Shown one piece after another: positions 1-7,149 of a DNA stretch of 7,149 bases. The notes below the pieces were generated by a model. It was not told the DNA's origin. It was given only the letters and a program-made list of their open reading frames with translations, and ran no database searches. This DNA is from Pseudomonadota bacterium. Its GTDB lineage: Bacteria; Pseudomonadota; Gammaproteobacteria; Burkholderiales; Thiobacillaceae. The position numbers were made by a program, and so were the translations under genes. Positions within the stretch are counted from its first letter, which is position 1. Each line of letters starts with the position of its first letter. The stretch lies in the NCBI GenBank assembly GCA_021791235.1, contig JAJYXA010000536.1, positions 1 to 7,149 of the forward strand, written 5' to 3'.

Positions 1-489
1 GCGCACATACCAGTCCTGGATCGTGCGCAGTTCCGCCAAGGTTTTGTCCTTGGCCAGCAAGACGTACTGATACACCCAGCCGACACCGGTGGCGTCCGGA
101 CCCAATGCCGGGGAAACCCCCCTGGGCAGGCGGGCCGAAGCAAAATTGAGGTATTCCAGCACCCGCGAGCGGGCCCAGTAGATATCGGTTCCATCCTCGA
201 AGATCACATAGACGAAGGACGCGCCGAAGAAGGAGAAGCCCCGCACCACCTTGGACTTGGGCACGGCGAGCATGGCCGTGGTGAGCGGATAGGTGACCTG
301 GTCTTCGACCACTTGCGGCGCCTGGCCGGGATATTCGGTGTAGACGATGACCTGCACGTCAGACAGGTCGGGAAGCGCATCGAGCGGGGTTTTGGCGACG
401 GCGTAGACGCCACCGATGACGATGAACAGGGTGGCGAGCAGGACGAGGAAACGATTCCGGCCCGACCATTCGATGATTTTGGCCAGCAT
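1..489 (-). CDS. cusA: CusA-type Cu(I)/Ag(I) RND efflux pump, N-terminal part (runs off left edge)
   Basis: This is the inner-membrane, proton-driven pump subunit of a tripartite metal efflux complex. Only the first 163 codons are present, because the frame is still open at base 1; family members are usually a little over 1000 residues. Visible parts are a first membrane helix at about residues 14-32 ([19 protein letters not shown]), then the heavy-metal RND signature [14 protein letters not shown] at 34-47, [22 protein letters not shown] in the first porter subdomain, and [13 protein letters not shown] further on. From memory these follow E. coli CusA almost block for block, and the [11 protein letters not shown] form is typical of the monovalent Cu/Ag class. 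The methionine relay and proton-relay residues of the pump lie outside the window. The ATG at 489 is chosen because it gives the normal short cytoplasmic start ([14 protein letters not shown]). It begins 11 bases after the cusB stop, with a weak GGGG ribosome site at 496-499, so it is almost certainly co-transcribed with cusB. Confidence 0.95.
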   Translation of the reverse strand, partial: MLAKIIEWSGRNRFLVLLATLFIVIGGVYAVAKTPLDALPDLSDVQVIVYTEYPGQAPQVVEDQVTYPLTTAMLAVPKSKVVRGFSFFGASFVYVIFEDGTDIYWARSRVLEYLNFASARLPRGVSPALGPDATGVGWVYQYVLLAKDKTLAELRTIQDWYVR

Positions 490-500
490 GGCGTACCCCG

Positions 501-2126
501 TCAGTGAGCGGCGTGCGGATCGGCGGATGCGGGCGCCGTCCGGCCCGGCATCGGTTTGATGCCCGTGATCACCCACTCGCCGGGCTGGCGTTCGACGAAT
601 TCGAAGGCGACGACCGCTCCGGGCTTGATCCCCTTGAGCAAGGCTTCGTTGGCTGCTTTGAATTCCATGGTCATGGCCGGCCATTTGAGCGTTTCCACCG
701 GGCCGTGGTTGATGCTGACGGTTCCCGCCTGGGTATCCACGCCGTCCACCGTGCCTTCGGCCTTGTGTCCTGCAGCAGCCGGTTTGGCGGCTTCCGCTTT
801 GGGCGCGCCGTCATGCCCGGCGTGACTGCCCATGCCGCCGATGGCCGCCTTGAGGTTGCTTTCGGCGTCGATCAGGAAATTGGCCGCGACCACCACCTGT
901 TCGCCCTCCGTGACCCCCTCCAGCACTTCCACATAGCCGTCGCTGCGGGCGCCGAGACTGACCTCGCGCGGTTCGAAGCGGCCTTCCTGGACTTGCACCA
1001 GGACGATGCGGCGGGTGCCGCTGTCGATCACGGCCGAATCGGGGACGGCCAGCACCCGCCCCTTGCCGCCGACCGGCAGTTCCACCTGGGCGAACATCGC
1101 CGGTTTAAGCAGAAACCCGGGGTTGGCGAGCTCGACGCGGACCGGGACGGTACGAGTCTCTGCCTTGAGTGTCGGGTACACGTAAGTGACCCTGCCCTCG
1201 AAGACCTTGTCCGGATAGGCATTGATCGTCACGCGGGCTTTGACACCGGGTCTGACGAGGCCGATGTCCTGCTCGAACACATCGGCCACGATCCAGACCG
1301 AAGACAGGTCGGTGACCTGATACAGGGTCTCCCCGGGCATAAAACGCATCCCCTGCAACGCTTTCTTCTCGGTGACGACGCCGGAAACCGGCGAGCGGAA
1401 GGTAAGCGTGCGTTTCGTCTCGCCGGACTTCGCCAGTGCCTTCACCTGCGCATCGGAAATGTCCCAGTTCTTCAGTCGTATCAGGCTCGATTCGGCGAGT
1501 TGCCGCATGCTGTCCTGAGCCTCGCTGCCGGCATCCTTCATGGCCTGCACGCCCTGGGCGGCAAGCGCATATTCGCGCTGGGCCGAAACCAGTTCCGGGC
1601 TGTAGACCTCGAACAGCGGCTGCCCCTTGCCAACCACCTGGCCGGCGACGTTGACGTGAAGGCGCTCGATGTAACCCTCAAACTTGGGGGAGATCGCATA
1701 GATGCGCCGCTCGTCCGGTTCAACGCGGCCGGCGGCGCGAACGATCCTGTCCAGCGCCCGCAGGCGGGCTGCTTCGGTCCTGACCCCCAGCTTCTGGATT
1801 TTCTCGGTGCTGATTTTGATCTGATTGGCGGCAGCGGGCTCGCCGCCATCCTCGTCCCCGCCTTCATAGACCGGGACGTAGTCCATGCCCATCGGATCTT
1901 TCTTGGGTATCGGCGAAGTGTCGGGCAAGCCCATGGGATTGCGGTAATAGAGGAGTTTGCGTTCCTTCCTCGCGCCTTCGCTTGCCGGGGTATCGGTGGC
2001 GGTCGCCACGGAGGCTGCGGAGCCGCCATGCTCGACGCTTCCTCGCTTGCCCAGCCAGTAGCCGCCGCCGGCGGCCAGCGTTGCGGCCGCAATCGCGCCG
2101 ATGGCGATGCTTGCTCGCTGTTTCAT
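501..2126 (-). CDS. cusB: CusB-type periplasmic adaptor with N-terminal heavy-metal-binding domain and C-terminal fused CusF domain
   Basis: This 541-residue membrane fusion protein links the CusA pump to the CusC channel and binds Cu(I)/Ag(I) in the periplasm. A signal anchor lies at about 5-27. A short heavy-metal-binding domain follows at about 58-89 (YYRNPMG ... [13 protein letters not shown]); Met65, Met79 and Met81 match in spacing the metal-binding Met49/64/66 of E. coli CusB. The adaptor core follows: lipoyl-like segment (about 140-175), alpha hairpin (about 176-245), second lipoyl half and beta-barrel (about 250-370), then the membrane-proximal domain. A His/Ala-rich linker (GSHAGHDG) leads to a CusF domain at about 453-525. 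There His474, Trp482, Met485 and Met487 have the same 8-3-2 spacing as CusF His36/Trp44/Met47/Met49. The tail ends DPHAAH. The frame is open further upstream, but the ATG at 2126 is preferred: it has a good ribosome site, overlaps the cusC stop as ATGA, and gives a sensible membrane anchor. No lipobox cysteine is seen. Confidence 0.95.
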   Translation of the reverse strand: MKQRASIAIGAIAAATLAAGGGYWLGKRGSVEHGGSAASVATATDTPASEGARKERKLLYYRNPMGLPDTSPIPKKDPMGMDYVPVYEGGDEDGGEPAAANQIKISTEKIQKLGVRTEAARLRALDRIVRAAGRVEPDERRIYAISPKFEGYIERLHVNVAGQVVGKGQPLFEVYSPELVSAQREYALAAQGVQAMKDAGSEAQDSMRQLAESSLIRLKNWDISDAQVKALAKSGETKRTLTFRSPVSGVVTEKKALQGMRFMPGETLYQVTDLSSVWIVADVFEQDIGLVRPGVKARVTINAYPDKVFEGRVTYVYPTLKAETRTVPVRVELANPGFLLKPAMFAQVELPVGGKGRVLAVPDSAVIDSGTRRIVLVQVQEGRFEPREVSLGARSDGYVEVLEGVTEGEQVVVAANFLIDAESNLKAAIGGMGSHAGHDGAPKAEAAKPAAAGHKAEGTVDGVDTQAGTVSINHGPVETLKWPAMTMEFKAANEALLKGIKPGAVVAFEFVERQPGEWVITGIKPMPGRTAPASADPHAAH

Positions 2127-3397
2127 AGATCCTCTCCCAAGAGTCGTTCGATTTCGGCAAGTCGCGCCTGTGCTTCGGCTTGCGCCTTGACCCGGTTCTG
2201 CCTGGCCTGGCGGATTTGACGCTGCGCATCCAGCAGCGTGGCGAAATCCACCTGGCCGGTCTCGTAGCCGGCCAGCGCGGCCTGGAAGGTGAGTTCGGCC
2301 TGGGGCAGCAGGCTGGTGGCGGTCAGCGTTTCGGTGCGGCGGGCGGCCTCGATTCCGGAGAGGTTTTCCGCGAGATCGGCGAGCACCTGGTTTGACGCGG
2401 CTTCCCTGCGCGCACGGGCGGCGGACAGCATGGTTTCCGATTCGCGCTCCTGCGCGCGGCGCGCGGATTGCTGCAAGGGAAGGTTGAGCTCGACCATCAG
2501 CTCCCATTCCTTGACCGAGTTCTGATACTGGATGGGAGAAACCCCGAAGGTGAAATCGGGGTAGCGATTCCTGTAGGCGAGTTCGCGGCTTTTCTCGGCC
2601 GACTTGATGCGCGCGCTCTCGGTGAAGAGGAGCGGATTCCGGGCCCGGACGCGTTCCTCGAGCACGGAATAATCGAGTTGCGCCGGGGCGGGAACGGGGC
2701 GCAGTTGCCCCGGCTCGGCGAGCGGGGCGCCTGCCGGACGGGCAAGCAATGCGTTCATGCGCGCCTGCAGCTGCCGGCGTTCGTTCTCCAGGGCGATCAG
2801 TTCTGCCCTCATGCCGGTCTGCTCGACCTGTGCCCTGATGACGTCCTGCTGCGCCGACAGGCCGCCGGCGTAGCGCACCTGGGCGATTTTTTCCAGGCGA
2901 GCCATGAGATCAAGGACTTCACGGGTATAGCGCTCGTTGCGATGCACGTAATAAAGCTGGGCGAAGGCCGACTTGATGCGTGCCGAGAGCTCCGCCCAGC
3001 TCCCCATGGCCTGCCCCTTGGCCCCCTCGGCGTCGAGTTCGGCCACCTGCCGTTTCAGGTCGCGCTTGCCGAACCAGGGAACATCCTGCATCAGCAGATA
3101 GCGGGTGCTCCCGACGCGGCCCGGCAGCAGCGTCGGGCTCTGTTCGCCAAACCGGGTGATGTCCCGCAGTTCGACACGGAGTTTGGGGTCGGGCAGGGCG
3201 GCCGTCGGCGTCACCCGTTCGCCGGCGGCATCCGCCTCCAGGCGCATGGCGGCATATTCGGGGTTGTGCGACCGGGCATATTCGAGAAGGGTGTCGACAC
3301 TGGCGCCTGGCAACGGCTCCTGTGCCTGCACCGCCGTGCCCCAGGCCAACACTGGCAAAAACAATAGACTGCGTAACGATCTGGCTGGTTGTTTCAT
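2123..3397 (-). CDS. cusC: CusC/CzcC-type outer-membrane efflux channel (TolC family)
   Basis: This is the outer-membrane channel of the metal efflux complex: 424 residues, usual length for CzcC/CusC proteins. A Sec signal peptide covers about 1-25 (MKQPARSLRSLLFLPVLAWG..., cleavage likely after AVQA). It has two TolC-type repeats. The first, about 30-215, includes MQDVPWFGKRDLK and RYAGGLSAQQDVIRAQVE; the second, about 245-420, includes GYETGQVDFATLLDAQRQIRQA. Long amphipathic helices rich in Ala, Arg, Glu and Gln fit the periplasmic barrel. Unlike E. coli CusC there is no cysteine at the signal-peptide end, so it is probably not a lipoprotein. The metal assignment (Cu/Ag) rests on the neighbours, since this family is poorly specific by sequence alone. 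The ATG at 3397 is the only upstream start before an in-frame TGA, yet it has no recognisable Shine-Dalgarno sequence. The stop overlaps the cusB start by four bases. Confidence 0.9.
   Translation of the reverse strand: MKQPARSLRSLLFLPVLAWGTAVQAQEPLPGASVDTLLEYARSHNPEYAAMRLEADAAGERVTPTAALPDPKLRVELRDITRFGEQSPTLLPGRVGSTRYLLMQDVPWFGKRDLKRQVAELDAEGAKGQAMGSWAELSARIKSAFAQLYYVHRNERYTREVLDLMARLEKIAQVRYAGGLSAQQDVIRAQVEQTGMRAELIALENERRQLQARMNALLARPAGAPLAEPGQLRPVPAPAQLDYSVLEERVRARNPLLFTESARIKSAEKSRELAYRNRYPDFTFGVSPIQYQNSVKEWELMVELNLPLQQSARRAQERESETMLSAARARREAASNQVLADLAENLSGIEAARRTETLTATSLLPQAELTFQAALAGYETGQVDFATLLDAQRQIRQARQNRVKAQAEAQARLAEIERLLGEDL
2131..2138 (-). promoter_or_regulatory. Ribosome binding site of cusB
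   Basis: GGGAGAGG on the minus strand lies 4 bases before the ATG at 2126, or about 7 bases when measured from its GGGAG part. It sits inside the last codons of cusC. It decides the cusB start against the longer open frame that reaches back to 2507, and implies translational coupling with cusC through the ATGA overlap. Confidence 0.75.
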
Positions 3398-3419
3398 ATG
3401 GTTGGGTGGAAAAACTCAG

Positions 3420-3436
3420 GCCCGGAATATCCGGAC
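3420..3436 (-). promoter_or_regulatory. Small hairpin in the predicted cusC leader
   Basis: On the minus strand CCGGA-TAT-TCCGG forms a perfect 5-bp stem with a 3-base loop. One G-U and one outer G-C pair extend it to 7 bp. It ends 22 bases before the cusC ATG and is followed, after a short spacer, by a run of five T. The T run is too far from the stem for a classical intrinsic terminator. A role in leader structure or translation of the Shine-Dalgarno-less cusC start is possible but is inference only. Confidence 0.3.
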
Positions 3437-3471
3437 GAGGAAGAGTCTATGCTTTCCAAGCCGTCACGCAA

Positions 3472-3477
3472 ATGATA
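3472..3477 (-). promoter_or_regulatory. Putative -10 element of the cusCBA promoter
   Basis: TATCAT on the minus strand matches the TATAAT consensus at five of six bases. The hexamer 17 bases upstream (3495-3500, TCATTA) is a very poor -35 element, and it lies within the inverted repeat at 3483-3503. This layout is typical of a promoter that needs an OmpR-family activator. Transcription would start near 3465 and give a leader of roughly 68 bases before cusC. A weaker alternative is TTGCGT (3466-3471) with TAGACT (3444-3449) and a 16-base spacer. Confidence 0.4.
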
Positions 3478-3482
3478 ACTGG

Positions 3483-3503
3483 ATTACATTTCAGTAATGA
3501 AAT
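3483..3503 (-). promoter_or_regulatory. Putative CusR/HprR-type response-regulator box upstream of cusC
   Basis: Two overlapping inverted repeats are visible. ATTAC-N6-GTAAT spans 3483-3498, and on the plus strand ATTTCA-GTAA-TGAAAT spans 3488-3503 (14 of 16 bases symmetrical). From memory, the E. coli HprR box is CATTAC-N6-GTAATG, and CusR recognises a closely related palindrome; the minus strand here reads CATTAC-TGAAAT-GTAATC. The site overlaps the expected -35 position of the TATCAT promoter, as class II activation by a copper-responsive two-component regulator would require. No cusR or cusS gene is in the window, so the cognate regulator is unknown. Confidence 0.5.
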
Positions 3504-3509
3504 CGGCCT

Positions 3510-3581
3510 TCAGGCGCCACGCAGCCGTAGTGCGTTGCCCATCGCGCTCACGACGACAGCCTCATCTGTGCCGATAGCCGC
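3510..3581 (-). pseudogene. Possible remnant of a copper P-type ATPase C-terminus
   Basis: A 23-codon frame after an in-frame stop reads AAIGTDEAVVVSAM then GNALRLRGA and stop. The ending GNALRLRG is like the very C-terminus of P1B-type Cu/Ag ATPases (CopA), where the last membrane helix is followed by NALRLR. AIGTDEA could even echo the IGTGTDVAIEA motif of the same proteins, which would imply a large internal deletion. It lies just upstream of a copper efflux operon, where copA genes are often found. The match is short, there is no start codon in a plausible position and no ribosome site was identified, so this is a suggestion from pattern recognition, not an established pseudogene. Confidence 0.3.
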
Positions 3582-3607
3582 TCAAGTTCCAAACTGAATG
3601 CAGACCA

Positions 3608-4813
3608 CTAGCGACCATGACGCTCCTCCTTCGAAGCCTCCGCAACGCGGAACGCGGCGACTGCGGCAAAGGCAAGCAGCGCGGCGGTAATCCAGAACGA
3701 GCGGCCGATCAACACGGCGAACAGCCAGCCGGCGGCTGCCGAGCCCGCGGCCTGGCCCAGGCTCGCGGCAGCGGTCTGCTTGCCGAGCGCGGCGCCTTGC
3801 CGTGTCCCGGCTGCGAGCGACACCAGATAAGCAAGTGCCGGAATCAGCACGCCCGACGCGCCGGCAACCAGTCCCAGCCCGATTATCAACAAGGGATATG
3901 CCGTAGCGAACGGCAGCAGCGCGACGCCGGCGGCCATCGCAAGGAACGCCGGCGCCAGCAGCCCGCTGCCGACGCGCTTGAGCAGCGGCGCGAGCACGAA
4001 AATCTGCACCAGTATCATGGCCAGGCTGCACTCGGCGAACATCCAGCCGATCTCGCGCGGGCGCAGGCTCAACACCTGCTGGCCCAGCAATGCCAAACCC
4101 ACTTCGAAGCTGCCGATGCCAAACATCACGAGCAGCGACAGCGTCAGCAGGCCGAACAACGCCGGCGCATCCGGTTGCGGCGTGTCTTCCACTGGATGCC
4201 GCATCAGGCTCACGGGAAGCCGCAGATAAGCCGCGAGCCACATCCCGCCGCCCAGGGCCGCGGTCGCGTAGAACGGCAGCGCGAGGGCGGCATTCCCGCC
4301 AATGCTCCCGACCGAGGCCAGCCATCCGCCCAGCGCCGGGCCGAACAGGAAACCGAGCGCGCTCGCCGCGCTCAGCCACGCGAATGCCGCCGCGCGCTCC
4401 TGAGCTCTACACGAATCGCCTACCCAGGCCAACACCACCGGCAGCACCGCCGCCGCGAACACGCCGGCCAGCGCACGGGCAGCGTAAACGAACGCCAGTT
4501 GGCGCGCCAGCGCGAACCACAACATCGCGCCGACGAAGCCGGCGAGCCCGAGCAGGACCACCCTGCGCCGTCCGGCATGGTCCGAGATGAAGCCCCAGAG
4601 CGGCGCAAACAGGAACAGCGCCAGCATGTAGGTACCCGTCAGCAAGCCGGTGTGCCAGGACACCGAAATACGTCCGGTACTGGCCGTCAGTCCCTCCAGG
4701 AAACCGGGCAGCACCGGTAAAACGATGCCGTATCCCATGGATATCGTGAATACCAACGCCAGCGACACGAAGAAAACGCTGGAATGCAAAAACTGTTTTT
4801 GCTTGGCGCTCAC
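3608..4813 (-). CDS. MFS transporter, drug:proton-antiporter-like (DHA1 type), substrate unknown
   Basis: This is a 401-residue inner-membrane protein with about 12 hydrophobic helices, usual for the major facilitator superfamily. Helix 1 is about residues 12-38 ([20 protein letters not shown]...). The loop between helices 2 and 3 has the full motif [12 protein letters not shown] at 74-84. An arginine in helix 4 (Arg113, [10 protein letters not shown]) fits motif B. Helix 5 has antiporter motif [11 protein letters not shown] at 154-163. These motifs favour proton-coupled export (TetA/Bcr-like), but the substrate cannot be read from sequence. The start is GTG at 4813, overlapping the pgm stop as GTGA, with a modest GGGAA ribosome site at 4821-4825 inside pgm. 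The arrangement implies translational coupling to phosphoglucomutase, so export of a sugar or sugar derivative is one possibility and a bystander drug exporter another. The C-terminus is short, charged and cytoplasmic (ASKEERHGR). Confidence 0.85.
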   Translation of the reverse strand: MSAKQKQFLHSSVFFVSLALVFTISMGYGIVLPVLPGFLEGLTASTGRISVSWHTGLLTGTYMLALFLFAPLWGFISDHAGRRRVVLLGLAGFVGAMLWFALARQLAFVYAARALAGVFAAAVLPVVLAWVGDSCRAQERAAAFAWLSAASALGFLFGPALGGWLASVGSIGGNAALALPFYATAALGGGMWLAAYLRLPVSLMRHPVEDTPQPDAPALFGLLTLSLLVMFGIGSFEVGLALLGQQVLSLRPREIGWMFAECSLAMILVQIFVLAPLLKRVGSGLLAPAFLAMAAGVALLPFATAYPLLIIGLGLVAGASGVLIPALAYLVSLAAGTRQGAALGKQTAAASLGQAAGSAAAGWLFAVLIGRSFWITAALLAFAAVAAFRVAEASKEERHGR

Positions 4814-6465
4814 CGCCGCATTCCCGGATGGGTGGCATCGTCGACAATTGCCTGCGCCGCATCCACGATCCGGCGCAGATGGTCCTGCCCACGAAAGCTC
4901 TCCGCATAGATCTTATAAATGTTTTCGGTGCCCGAGGGACGGGCAGCGAACCAGCCGTTCTCGGTGATCACCTTCAACCCGCCGATGGGTGCGCCGTTAC
5001 CGGGCGCATGGCTGAGGATGGCCTGGATTTTTTCGCCCGCCAGCTCTGTGGATCGAACCTGTTGCGGCGAGAGTTTCAGCAGCCTCTCTTTTTGCGCCGG
5101 CGTGGCGGGCGCCTCGACCCGGTCGTAGGCAGGCTCGCCAAATTCGCGCGTCAGTCCGCGGTATAGCTCGCCGGGATCGCGGCCCGTCCGTGCGGTGATT
5201 TCCGCGGAGAGCAAAGCCGGGGCGATTCCATCCTTGTCCGTCGTCCAGACGGTGCCGTCAAGGCGCAGGAAAGCGGCGCCCGCGCTCTCTTCCCCACCGA
5301 AGCCAAGCGCGCCGTCGAGCAGGCCGTCGACGAACCACTTGAAGCCGACCGGCACCTCGTACAATCTCCGGCCCAGCTTCGCGCTCACGCGATCGATCAT
5401 CCGGCTGCTCACGACGGTTTTTCCCACCGCCGCTTGCGTGCGCCACTTGGGCCGATGCCGGAACAGGTAGTGGATGGCGGCTGAAAGATAGTGATTGGGC
5501 GGGAGCAGGCCCGCGCTCCGGGTAACGATCCCGTGCCGGTCGTGGTCGGTGTCGCAGGCGAAGGCGATGTCGAAGCGGTCCTTCAGGCCGATCAAGTTCC
5601 GCATCGCATAAGGCGAGGACGGATCCATGCGAATCCGGCCATCCCAGTCGACCGGCATGAAGCCGAATGCCGGGTCGATGGCATCGTTGACGACCGTGAG
5701 ATCCAGACCATAGCGCTCGGCAATCGCGGCCCAGTAGCGGACGCCTGCGCCGCCGAGCGGATCGACGCCCATGCGGAGGCCGGCGCCGCGAATCGCGTCC
5801 ATGTCGATCACATTGCCGAGATCGCCCACATAGGCGTTGAGGTAGTCGTGCCGGTGCGTCGTGGCGGCGCGCAACGCCTGTTCGAACGGGATTCTTTTCA
5901 CGCCCCGGAGACCGTCTTGCAGAAACGCGTTGGCCTTGGCTTCGATCCAGCCGGTGACGCCGGTATCCGCCGGCCCGCCGTTGGGCGGGTTGTACTTGAA
6001 CCCGCCATTGTCTGGCGGATTGTGCGACGGCGTAATGACGATGCCGTCCGCCAGCCCTGTGTCGCGTCCGCGGTTGTAAACGAGGATGGCGTGCGAAACC
6101 GCGGGGGTGGGCGTGTATTCGTCGTTCCCGGCAAGCATGACGTCCACGCCGTTGGCCGCCAGCACTTCGAACGCGCTGGCCAAGGCAGGCACGGACAGCG
6201 CGTGCGTGTCGGCGCCGAGGAACAGCGGGCCGTCGATTCCCTGCCGTGCGCGATAGAGGCAAATCGCCTGGGTGATGGCGAGCACATGCCCTTCGTTGAA
6301 GGTCGTTTCGAACGGGGAACCGCGATGTCCCGACGTGCCGAACGCGACCCGTTGCGCGGGCGCCTGGAAATCTGGGATGCCGGTATAGTAGGCCGTCACC
6401 AGTCTGGGGATATTGGTCAGTATCGCCGGCGGAGCGGGCTTCCCTGCCAAAGGATGTACTTTCAT
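4810..6465 (-). CDS. pgm: Alpha-D-glucose phosphate-specific phosphoglucomutase
   Basis: This cytoplasmic enzyme interconverts glucose-1-phosphate and glucose-6-phosphate, linking glycogen turnover and sugar-nucleotide synthesis with glycolysis. The 551 residues compare with about 546 in E. coli Pgm, and the two align along their whole length from memory. Key sites are intact: FGTSGHRG at 42-49, catalytic phosphoserine Ser147 in TPSHNPP, the Mg2+ loop DTDHD with Asp305, Asp307 and Asp309, sugar-binding GGEESAGA at 390-397, and phosphate-binding ARPSGTEN at 508-515. The metal loop reads CDTDHDRHG where I recall NDPDYDRHG in E. coli; the three aspartates are kept, so activity should be too. The ATG at 6465 is chosen because it gives the family N-terminus ([16 protein letters not shown]) and has a strong GGAGG site. 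The open frame further upstream lies inside glgX in another phase and is not coding. It follows glgX by five bases and overlaps the MFS gene by four. Confidence 0.97.
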   Translation of the reverse strand: MKVHPLAGKPAPPAILTNIPRLVTAYYTGIPDFQAPAQRVAFGTSGHRGSPFETTFNEGHVLAITQAICLYRARQGIDGPLFLGADTHALSVPALASAFEVLAANGVDVMLAGNDEYTPTPAVSHAILVYNRGRDTGLADGIVITPSHNPPDNGGFKYNPPNGGPADTGVTGWIEAKANAFLQDGLRGVKRIPFEQALRAATTHRHDYLNAYVGDLGNVIDMDAIRGAGLRMGVDPLGGAGVRYWAAIAERYGLDLTVVNDAIDPAFGFMPVDWDGRIRMDPSSPYAMRNLIGLKDRFDIAFACDTDHDRHGIVTRSAGLLPPNHYLSAAIHYLFRHRPKWRTQAAVGKTVVSSRMIDRVSAKLGRRLYEVPVGFKWFVDGLLDGALGFGGEESAGAAFLRLDGTVWTTDKDGIAPALLSAEITARTGRDPGELYRGLTREFGEPAYDRVEAPATPAQKERLLKLSPQQVRSTELAGEKIQAILSHAPGNGAPIGGLKVITENGWFAARPSGTENIYKIYAESFRGQDHLRRIVDAAQAIVDDATHPGMRR

Positions 6466-6470
6466 TGCGG

Positions 6471-7149
6471 TCAGCCTCCACCCTTGTCGCGCACCAGCAC
6501 GACGATGGCCCGGGCCGGCACGCGATAATCCAAGGACAGCAAGGGGCTCTCGTTGCCGGGTTCGAGAAAGTCGAACGGACTTTCGAGGCTGGTATCGACC
6601 ACTCGCCGCCACACATTCGCTGCGCCCTCCTGTATCCGGAAAGCCAGGTCCTCCCAATAGGCGTTGATCATCACGTAGAGGTCGACGTCCTGCTGCGATC
6701 CGCCGTGCAGGGCAAAGGCGAGGCTGCGGGAATCGTATGCCAGGTCGGCGTCGCGGCCCACCCCGTACCAGCGGACATCCTCGCGCCAGAAGCGGCTCCT
6801 GGCCAATGAGGGGTGCGCCTTGCGAAACGCGATCATGAGCCTGAAGAAGCGGAAGATGTCCGGGTTTGCGCGCAGCCGGCCCCAATCGATCCAAGCCGTT
6901 TCGTTATCCTGATTGTAAGGATTGTTGTTCCCCGCCTGCGTGTGCATGAACTCGTCCCCGGCGCGCAGCATGGGCGTCCCGTTGGAAAGGAATAGCAGGC
7001 AGCAGAAATTCCTGATCTGTCGCCTGCGCAGTTTCATGACCTCCGGCGGCGCGTCCTCGCCCCCTTCCCAGCCGCAGTTCCAGCTGTGGTTTTCCGCCAT
7101 GCCGTCGGTGTTGCCGTGCCCGTTCGGCCCGTTCCGTTTTTGATTGTAG
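6471..7149 (-). CDS. glgX: Glycogen debranching enzyme (GlgX/isoamylase type), C-terminal part (runs off right edge)
   Basis: This is the end of a GH13-family alpha-1,6-glucosidase that removes short branches from glycogen or phosphorylase limit dextrin. The frame is open from base 7148 (Tyr of [13 protein letters not shown]) and gives 225 residues, roughly a third of a full enzyme of about 650-720 residues. Visible are the [10 protein letters not shown] block that follows conserved GH13 region [14 protein letters not shown], the [17 protein letters not shown] segment, and [20 protein letters not shown], all characteristic of GlgX, TreX and isoamylases. The final 100 or so residues form the C-terminal beta-sandwich ([29 protein letters not shown]), ending [16 protein letters not shown]. 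The catalytic aspartate/glutamate residues are upstream, outside the window. An internal ATG at 7100 is not a start, because homology continues past it to the edge. Directly followed by pgm, it fits a glycogen-mobilising operon. Confidence 0.92.
   Translation of the reverse strand, partial: YNQKRNGPNGHGNTDGMAENHSWNCGWEGGEDAPPEVMKLRRRQIRNFCCLLFLSNGTPMLRAGDEFMHTQAGNNNPYNQDNETAWIDWGRLRANPDIFRFFRLMIAFRKAHPSLARSRFWREDVRWYGVGRDADLAYDSRSLAFALHGGSQQDVDLYVMINAYWEDLAFRIQEGAANVWRRVVDTSLESPFDFLEPGNESPLLSLDYRVPARAIVVLVRDKGGG
6475..6479 (-). promoter_or_regulatory. Ribosome binding site of pgm
   Basis: A consensus GGAGG on the minus strand lies 9 bases before the pgm ATG at 6465 and is embedded in the last codons of the debranching enzyme gene. 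It fixes the pgm start and rules out the longer open frame reaching to 6894. Confidence 0.8.

Larger units (their letters stand above)
3398..3607. other. Intergenic region between the MFS gene and cusC
   Basis: This 210-base gap separates the two blocks. The half nearer the MFS gene holds the possible P-type ATPase remnant. The half nearer cusC is more AT-rich in places and holds the inverted repeat, the candidate -10 and the leader hairpin. I saw no convincing intrinsic terminator after the MFS stop: the best stem there (ACAG/CTGT) is 4 bp and has no following T run. Read-through from the upstream block into cusC is therefore possible. Confidence 0.7.

Noticed and set aside
504..2219. Long plus-strand open frame of 571 codons opposite cusB
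   Set aside because: It lies wholly antisense to a well-supported gene. Its translation is low-complexity and resembles no family, as expected for a mirror frame in GC-rich DNA.
2127..2507. Upstream extension of cusB to a 668-residue protein
   Set aside because: The extra 127 residues overlap the cusC coding region in another phase, are Arg/Pro/Gly-rich, and would put the membrane anchor mid-protein. The ATG at 2126 has a ribosome site.
3444..3471. Alternative sigma70 promoter TTGCGT-16-TAGACT for cusC
   Set aside because: Both hexamers are weaker than TATCAT at 3472-3477, and this pair would not place the inverted repeat at the -35 region. Kept only as a second choice.
3545..3607. Intrinsic terminator after the MFS gene
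   Set aside because: Only short stems (3-4 bp) with no adjacent T run could be found on the minus strand.
3617..4720. Plus-strand open frame of 367 codons opposite the MFS gene
   Set aside because: The product is an Arg/Gln/Ala/Glu-rich shadow of the hydrophobic transporter on the other strand, with no recognisable domain.
5491..6528. Plus-strand open frame of 345 codons opposite pgm
   Set aside because: It is antisense to conserved pgm motifs and resembles no known protein.
6466..6894. Upstream extension of pgm to a 694-residue protein
   Set aside because: The extension lies inside the debranching enzyme gene in another phase. The family N-terminus and GGAGG site both fix the start at 6465.

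Overview
This GC-rich window holds two gene blocks, all on the minus strand. I read them from high to low coordinates. The gene types and sequence styles point to a Gram-negative proteobacterium, most likely beta or gamma: a tripartite RND efflux system with an outer-membrane channel, a GlgX-type debranching enzyme, and a Pgm very close to the E. coli enzyme. I cannot name the genus.

Block 1 (7149 to 3608) is carbohydrate metabolism plus a transporter. It starts with the C-terminal part of a glycogen debranching enzyme (GlgX-like), whose beginning lies beyond the right edge. Five bases later comes a complete alpha-D-glucose phosphoglucomutase (pgm). Its stop codon overlaps, in GTGA, the GTG start of a 401-residue major facilitator (MFS) transporter with antiporter motifs. 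The tight packing suggests one transcript. GlgX releases short glucans from glycogen, their breakdown by phosphorylases gives glucose-1-phosphate, and Pgm converts that to glucose-6-phosphate. The MFS substrate is unknown.

Between the blocks (3398-3607) is a 210-base intergenic region. It holds a short reading frame resembling the end of a copper P-type ATPase (possible gene remnant). It also holds an inverted repeat with the spacing of CusR/HprR-type response-regulator boxes, a likely activator-dependent -10 element, and a small hairpin in the leader of the next operon.

Block 2 (3397 to the left edge) is a Cu(I)/Ag(I) efflux operon in the order cusC-cusB-cusA. CusC is the outer-membrane channel. 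CusB is a periplasmic adaptor with an N-terminal methionine-rich heavy-metal-binding domain and a C-terminal fused CusF copper-chaperone domain. CusA is the inner-membrane RND pump, with only its first 163 residues in the window. cusC and cusB overlap by ATGA, and cusA starts 11 bases after cusB. Together they would form a proton-driven complex that captures periplasmic Cu(I)/Ag(I) and expels it across the outer membrane.

I saw no RNA gene, CRISPR array, insertion sequence or replication origin. Nothing here is a clearly new system. The most distinctive points are the three-part metal-binding adaptor, the putative response-regulator box upstream of cusC, and the possible P-type ATPase remnant beside it.
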